Origin: Adiantum capillus-veneris
Lineage: Eukaryota > Streptophyta > Polypodiopsida > Polypodiales > Pteridaceae
Direction of reading: 5' to 3'
NCBI GenBank assembly: GCA_014529385.2
Contig: CM043961.1
Coordinates: 17,414,978-17,478,977, forward strand
Length of the DNA: 64,000 nt
The notes under the pieces are model-generated. The model made no database searches and was not told the DNA's origin. It was given only the letters and a program-made list of their open reading frames with translations. Positions 57,523-64,000 of the stretch are shown in pieces (position 1 is the first letter of the stretch; every line of letters begins with the position of its first letter). A program made the position numbers and the translations under genes.

Positions 57523-58663
57523 ATGGCAGACCAGTTTCCAGATGTCGCTTCTATGAGTGCAGATGCATTCATGGGCTTCGTTACACAGATGACGCCTGCT
57601 CAAATGGCAGAGGATTCTCAGTACTGGGTAGCCAGAGGCACGGGTACTACGTCTCCAGGCTTCACACCCGAGGGTCCGACGCCTAGGGGGGGGACACATA
57701 TGGGGGGGGGGGGGGGACGCCTATGGGTACGATGCCTACTTCTCCCATCACGGCCGCTTTGACACCTAGGGGTGGGGCAGAGGGGGATACGTCCTCATCT
57801 CAGCAGCACAGGCGCACTCGCCGATCTCGGTGATCGTCAGGTGGAGGTGGTGGTTGCTGTGGAGGAGGGTCCACAGATGCTTTGATCCCTCCTCGCTCAC
57901 GATCCCCGTCCTACCCAGGCACACCTCTCGACACACCTCTTGGCACACCTTCGGACACCTTGGGGGGCACACGATCCTAGTGCCTCCAAGCTCTATACTG
58001 TACGGCTAGATGGTTCTGTTGACATGGATAGAGTCGGGACTGAGATGAGACAGTGGATTCGCCAGCTCACGGAGCTACAATTTTCGACCAGCATTCTGAC
58101 GTCTTGGGATCAGCAGGAAAAGGACAAAGTCACTTACATAGTGGAGACTATCCTGAGAGAGTACCAGCCTGCTTCGAGTTCTGATGCTATTCCGAGAAGG
58201 TGGATCAAGGGTGTTGCACGGGACACCATGAAACATCGACGAGATGCAGCTCGGAAGGCTTTCAGGACCGGCTCGCCGAAGCCTTCGGGCATCCCACATG
58301 AGACGTGGCTGCAGATCAGGGAGGATGAGCGGACAACGGCCACGCGGTTCAGACAGGAGCGTGAGGTCGTGCAGATACGACAGATGACCATGGGGACATC
58401 TCATCTTGGCAGCGGAGGCTTCGACACCTTTCGCTATGAGTTTGTGAGTTTCTAATCCAATCTTAACTATGGCATTTTTTAAAACGCGATGAATCATGTA
58501 TTCTTATTACTCTGATTTTGTATAAACGCAGAATCTTGCGATGCATCGAGCCCCAACACGTCAAGAGGAGTCAGATGGATATCGCAGAGGTATCTATGAA
58601 GTATTGAATGATCTTGATGCTTCAGGAGAGCCTGTAGACTGGGCGGCCTTACAGTCTTGCTGA
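57523..58663 (+). pseudogene. CACTA 2 second gene, Transposase_24-like (TNPA-type)
   Basis: ATG at 57523 after a splice acceptor (tgtgcag). A Met/Thr/Pro/Gly-rich N-terminus is disrupted by G runs (57687-57717) and a shift near 57955. From 57958 it is open to a splice donor: LYTVRLDGSVDMDRVG, RRWIKGVARDTMKHRRDAAR, IPHETWLQIREDE and TSHLGSGGFDTFRYEF. Intron ~58447-58531, last exon 58532-58663: NLAMHRAPTRQEESDGYRRG, then GIYEVLNDLDASGEP. The RxxMKxRRxxARxAF core is the plant Transposase_24 signature. The partner gene likely supplies subterminal-repeat binding. Confidence 0.75.
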
Positions 58664-58849
58664 TCGCTTGAGGTGAGACGTTAATATGTGCGATTTGATT
58701 TAATTAAGTAAGTATATGTGAAGTAATATCAATACTAATTTTGTGAGTTGTCCTATGTGCAGGTTGTGACGCCTAGTCATCAGTGGACTGGATTTCATAT
58801 ATATGCTTTGTGAGACACAGACACGCTTCTGTCTCTCCTTTTGTATAGA

Positions 58850-59125
58850 CATATATATATGGTTATGATTATTGTTCAGACAGTTATTGTTTTCCTTATG
58901 GTTATGGTTATTGTCATTGTCATTGTATAGACATGGTTATTTCTCCTATTCTTGTATAGACATAGTTATGGTTCAGGTTTTGTTTATGGTTATGTTTAAC
59001 ATTCTGGTTATGTTTATGGTTATTGTTAATTTTGTTTTTGGTTATGATCAAAGTGGTTATATTGATCGGTTATGGTTTTAAGTTATGGTTATGCTTTTAA
59101 GTTATGGTTATGGTTCGTTATGGTC
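58850..59125. repeat. TTATGG hexamer-like repeat
   Basis: Degenerate tandem repeat of ttatgg/ttattg words. No TIR of CACTA 2 is present before or after it. Confidence 0.8.
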
Positions 59126-60739
59126 ATTGGCCTTGATGGGGGCTTTTCACAAGCCAAGCTCCCATACCCCTCTTCTCTCGTCCCCACCCCATGAAAACCC
59201 CCTCTTAGGGAGGGAGTGATAAAAGACATTGGAAAAAGTAAGAAAAAATAAAGTATGATTATGTAAATATATGAGAAAGGTAAAATAGGCCACCTCATGC
59301 CTGCGGGGCAGCCCATCCCCACCTTGCCTCCTTTTTCTTCACTGTTGCCCCGCCGTGTGTCCCTTTTCCTCTCCTCCACTCAAAAGTTCAACCCCCTCTC
59401 TCTTCCCCTTGTCCTTTCTCCTTTCTCTCTCCCCTCAAGCTACCCCACCTCTCACCAATAATGCATTCTAACTCACCAATAATGCACCCTAACTCACATG
59501 CAACTTACCCTATCTTCCAAAATAGTATACCCCACCCCCCCTTTCTCTCTCCTATCATATCCCATGACCCAAATACCCCCCCCCTCTCTCTAAAGGGCGC
59601 CATGTCTCTTGTCTTGTAGCTAAATAACCTCCCCCACACTCACACACACTCAGTTTCACTAAAAAAGGTGCCCACAGACCCATCCCCACCCGGTGGTTAC
59701 CTGATTTTTCTTGTGTTCACACACATCTGCACATAGATTCACCTCTGAACACACTCCCCTCTCTCCCCTCTTGTAATTACTTTATTCTCCATGTCACCTC
59801 TCACTTTTTTTCATCAACCCATCTCTCTCTCAGAGTCTCTCCCTCATGAGACTGCTGTTCTGGCACATATACACACAGCCAGACAAGTGGGCCCCACAGT
59901 CACATGGCCTATGTAGATAATGATTTCTTCATTTCTAAATTCTAGAATTTCTCCCCCCCCTCCTCCCCTATATAAAGAGGGGTCACCATCACACAAATAC
60001 ACACAACATCACCAAAGAACACACTATGCACTGTGTGTGCCTAGTGCACACACACACACACACACCCACACCATCACCATCACCATCACCGCAATCACCA
60101 TGCTTGTCTTGAGCATGACCTCTACACCCTTGGCTATGGAAGATGAAGGGCAACTAAATGAAGGATGATGGCCATAATCCTCGTGCGAGTCTTCGCCATC
60201 AACTCCCACCTATCCGCCATGTGCTCTACCACTCTCTCCCTTCTCATTCCCCTACCCTATGCTCCCCATTTCATCGCCTAATTCTCTAAATAAAGCTTGA
60301 GGTTTTGTGAGTATGTTTTCTTGCAATGTTTTGCCCATGTGAGGTGTGCGGAATCGCCACCTAGTCTTGTGTTTTGGAGTGAGCTTGTGTATGTGTGAAG
60401 GGTGTGCGGATTCGCCATCCTTTTGTGGTGCCTAAGTACTAAGCCGCTATACCCCCTCCCTCACTCTCTCTCTCTCTCTCTCTCACTTGATCTCATTCCC
60501 TTTCCTCTTCATCATTACTCCCAAGCATCCATCTCTCTTGGATGAAAAATTTGTTATGGTGGTGTGTTGTTTGCGTCCTAGATGCTGAAGCTAGGTGGTG
60601 CCCCCTGTTTGCTTTACCATGACAAGCTCGAGGCGCGCCATTCTGTCCCCTGTTTTAGAGGCCGTCGGGGGTTCGGGGTTCGCTTTGCTCTCGCCAGCCT
60701 TAAATCTCATGTGAGATCCTACATCACAACTTCATATCA
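59126..60739 (+). promoter_or_regulatory. Probable LTR/promoter of the following gypsy fragment
   Basis: C/T-rich with TATA box ctatataaag at 59968-59977, CA and caccat repeats (60050-60095), and a poly(A)-signal-like aataaag at 60288-60294 ~320 bases downstream, arranged as U3-R of an LTR. Only one copy is in the window, so LTR ends cannot be fixed. No gene seen; a minus frame at 59089-59379 has no motif. Confidence 0.45.
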
Positions 60740-62275
60740 ATGGATTTGGCCACCAAGTTGAGCATTCAAGATTTTGAGATGGGAGATAATGTAGCTGTTG
60801 ACACGACTTTCAAGGGATAGCAAGCCTCCACTACCCCTTTGATTGGGAAGTTGAGTCTTCACGTCCAAAGCTATGTCGACAAAGAAGATTTTTTTTTTCT
60901 CTCCTCTCCAACATGAATATGCTATCCTAGGGGCACCATGGTTCAATCGCATGGCTATCAACATGAAGTTCCCTGAAAGGAGAATCTATTTCACCTCTAC
61001 AGGGAAAAGACCATGTACATAGATGTTAATGAGTCAAGGAACACCATATCCCTGGTAAATACTATTGCTTTTGATAAGTCAATGAAAAGCTCTATTTTTA
61101 CGTATATGATTTTTGTTAGAGAATCTATAAATGATTCTACCATTTTCACAAGTAGCAATAAAGGGAATCAAAAGGAAGTAGAGTTGTTTAATTTTCTAAA
61201 TGGATTACATCCCTAGTGAGCTACCTCAAAAATGAGGGGATGATGACTATGCAATAGAGCTTCTACTAGGTAGCTCACTGCCTAATAAACCTACTTATTG
61301 AGTTTCCAAAGCTCAGCAAGAGGAGATCATGAGGCAAGTGCATGAATTGGTGGAAAAAGGGATGGTGAGGCCTAACTCCTCTCCATTCTGTTCACCAGTA
61401 TTTTTAGTGCAAAAGAAAGATGGCACATATCACATGTGTGTCGACTATAGAGCACTAAATAGAATCACTATAAGAAAAATGATTCCCCGTGTCACAGCTA
61501 GAAGCTCTATTTGATAAGTTACAAGTCTACATGAGCTAAGAAGCTTTATTGGTATGTGTGCATACTATAGAGACTTCATTAGTAAAATTCTCTCAAATAG
61601 CATGACTATTGTATGACTTAACAAAGAAGAACGTTAAGTACTCATGGACTGCTAAAGAACAAAATGTTTTTGACAAGCGCAAAGAGAAGCTTACCTCTCA
61701 ACCAGTCCTCATGCTTCCAGATCTCTCAAAGCTATTTTAGGTCCAATGTGATGCTTGTGGTCATTGTCTTGGAGTAGTTTTGCTTCAAGAAGGGCATGCC
61801 ATAGCATATGAGAGCCGAAGGCTCAATGTTGATGAACGGGTCTTGGGCATATACGAAAAAGAGCTTTTAGCTGTTCTACATGTCCTAGACACATGGAAGC
61901 ATTATTTTCTCCATTCATCCTACGAATGGATCACAAAGCCTCAAGAACTTCATGACGCAAACCAAGCTCTTCAACAAACAAATGAGGTGGGAAAATTTTC
62001 TTTCCCAATTAAATTTTAATATTGCTCACAATACTGGCAAGCACAATCTCAAGTGGTTGATGCACTTTCACAACGGCCAAGGATAAATGTGGTGTCTATA
62101 GCAACTCACAATGATCTATCTTTTATGATAGACGAGTATGATATTGACCAAGACAATAAGTAGGTAATTACATCCTTGCATTAAGGAAGAAAAAAAGAAC
62201 CATTCACCTTGAAGGATGGTTATCTTCCAAACGGAAATAGGCTATGTGTTCTGCTGCTGCCCAAAGATGTAAGCC
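60740..62275 (+). pseudogene. Ty3/gypsy fragment 3 (protease, RT ends, RNase H)
   Basis: Protease remnant: SLHVQSYVDKEDFFF, LQHEYAILGAPWFNRMAINM (~60840-60965, over two frames). RT start: ELVEKGMVRPNSSPFCSPVF, LVQKKDGTYHMCVDYRALNR (61329-61475). The RT centre with the YxDD box is deleted near 61500, where sequence jumps to ELRSFIGMCAYYRDFISKI (~61530). RNase H: VQCDACGHCLGVVLLQEGHA, YEKELLAVLHVLDTWKHY and VVDALSQRPR, fading near 62275. No gag is visible upstream. Same family as the nested minus-strand gypsy. Confidence 0.8.
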
Positions 62276-64000
62276 ACAAAATTGGAGTTGAAATCGCTCG
62301 GGTACTGTGTCCGTGTGAGGTGGAGAGGTTGGAATGGTAGTGAGTTCTATCTCTTCTAATAAGGCAATCAAGCAAAGCGTTCTCAAGGAGACTAGCAATG
62401 CTTGTGTGCATGTGCTATAGCTAGCAAGGGCAAGGAAATTCATTGCAAAATGAGGGGGAATAGAGACGGGGGCTCAAGGGAGGACATACACAAACACATG
62501 TGCACACACATATACGTACACACACACGTGCACATAGCTTGCAAAGAAGGTGTGGTAATTTTGACAAGTTGTAGAGTAAGTGCTAGCAATTGCTTCAAAT
62601 TTTTTCCTCAAAACTAGAAGAATTTTTAATGTACACTTATTTTCATCGGTTAGGAAATGTATATTTGGCAATCCCTACACAGAGACCAATTCGAACCTTT
62701 CAACTCACATATCAAAAACAATGTTTGCCAAATAACGGGGTTTAGTGTATTTCTAACCCTACTAAAATTGCAAAATCTTGGCTAGATTTTGAGCTTGCCT
62801 TGGAGAAAAATGGCAAATTGTCACATGTTTTAGTGTAAATATAGGTGAACGCTTCAAATTTTGACCTAAATTTTGAAAGGATTTTAAGTGTGCCCTTACT
62901 TTGCTGGGTTAGGAAGGGGCAAAATGACTCCTCTCTCTTGTACATTCATCAAAAATTGTGCTTAGTATACCTCTAGTGCACTCCCTCCCTGCATTTTGTG
63001 GTGATTAGAAGCTAAATTATCGGTTTCTATCACATTATCATCCTCTTCTCCATGAGTAATTGCCGCAACTTTCGGATAGTCTTTCACAATTGAAATAGTT
63101 GTATTGGGGAGTTGATCTCTATGCACTAACATCATATAAATTAAAATAGATTGTGGTTTTCCTACACTAATTTTGTGGATGTTCTTTAAAATAGATTGAA
63201 TTTTAAAAGGAACTTTGATGTGGCATAATTGTAGATTTGAGAAGGGGTCCTTTACGTTTGATTTTTTGCATTGAATAGGCTCTATTTCTTTTTAGATGCC
63301 TTAATAACATGAACGACCTTTGACAAGTGGGTACATGTACCCAAAACCGACACAAATGGGTAGGTAGAGAATACCTAGGGACGGGAGACCATTTGGTTTT
63401 TTAGATTTCTTGACATCTTTTATGCATGACTCAGAGGAATTTATTGTCTGCCAACCAGCCTACAAAATGTGCACATGTCTTTTTATAATTACTCAATCTT
63501 TGTCAAAATTGGCTAGTCCTTTCAAGCTTCCGTGCACATATAAGCAGCTCCAATCCAACCAACCTTTCGAGGAAAAGAAAGCATGAGTAGCTTACAAAGA
63601 GAAGGCGTAGATGGAAAAGGTGTTTGAGAAATAAGAAAAGGTGAAAAATAAAATAGCATTTGTGCTTCCAAGGCATATTTAGAAGTGTGAGACCCCTAGT
63701 GCCTAGAGTCATTGTTCTAGGTCGTTTTCTTAAACTTTGGATGTCATCTCAGCTGGATTGGCACATTTTTGCAAATTCAATGCTTTTTTTTAAAATTTTG
63801 CAAATTTACTATTTTTTTTTTCAATTTTCTAGACTTTTTCAAAGTTTTTCTTTGGTAGTTAGCTATCAATACATATTATTTCTAATGGAAATGGCCTATG
63901 AACTTTGAGAATAGCTGAATTAAGAGAATTAAAGTGAGCATTTTTGTGAGATCACTTTGAGAACAGAGAGGGTGAACTTAATTGATGGTAGCAACATAAG
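62276..64000. other. AT-rich spacer with a faint tandem duplication; no gene
   Basis: 62548-62730 and 62805-62990 are diverged copies ~258 bases apart (gcttcaaattttg, ggttaggaa and tttagtgta words recur in order). No protein family recognised; the 82-codon frame at 63660 is T-rich and not credible. Confidence 0.4.

Overview
The window reads as nuclear DNA of a land plant. The evidence is plant-type CACTA (En/Spm) transposons, Ty1/copia and chromodomain Ty3/gypsy retrotransposons, spliceosomal GT-AG introns, CCCTAA telo-box motifs and very abundant CT/CA microsatellites. The loose intergenic layout, large repeat content and a LINE with an animal-L1-like ORF1 would suit a fern or other seed-free vascular plant, but this is inference and I cannot name a species.

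Layout. 1-8.8 kb: a chain of decayed chromovirus (gypsy) pieces linked by shared LTRs: 3' pol of copy A, LTR1, a gag-less pol copy B, LTR2, then a gag-only piece. 9.9-11.4 kb: the only host gene I recognise, the last six exons of NAA15 (auxiliary subunit of the NatA N-terminal acetyltransferase), open and with good splice sites. 12.2-13.6 kb: a tandem pair of ~630-bp units edged by microsatellites. 15.6-22.0 kb: a complete but decayed copia element with a TATAC target duplication; it carries an antisense gag fragment of another copia family in its leader. 22.2-27.3 kb: a second, different complete copia element. 27.3-34.7 kb: AT-rich DNA with an LTR remnant, an antisense gypsy RNase H remnant and a 1.57-kb tandem duplication. 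36.3-38.2 kb: a degenerate minisatellite array. 38.2-42.2 kb: nothing clearly coding.

42.2-50.8 kb is a three-level nest. A minus-strand gypsy pol is split by a 6,470-bp CACTA element with perfect 17-bp terminal inverted repeats and a TGG target duplication; that CACTA contains an apparently intact LINE (ORF1 316 codons, ORF2 1,130 codons). ORF1 and ORF2 lie in the same frame separated by one UAG, and ORF2 has no usable AUG before its endonuclease domain, which suggests stop-codon readthrough. The same gypsy is interrupted again at 50.8 kb by what looks like the left end of a second CACTA element. This second element carries an 11-copy 173-bp satellite, a TNP2-type transposase pseudogene (53.9-57.4 kb) and a Transposase_24-type second gene (57.5-58.7 kb). 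From 59 to 62.3 kb there is a promoter-bearing LTR-like stretch followed by a plus-strand gypsy fragment of the same family as the nested one. The last 1.7 kb shows only a faint tandem duplication.

Most elements are dead: catalytic residues are missing and stops are frequent, several being CAG or CAA codons changed to stops. The NAA15 exons and the LINE are the stretches that look functionally maintained.
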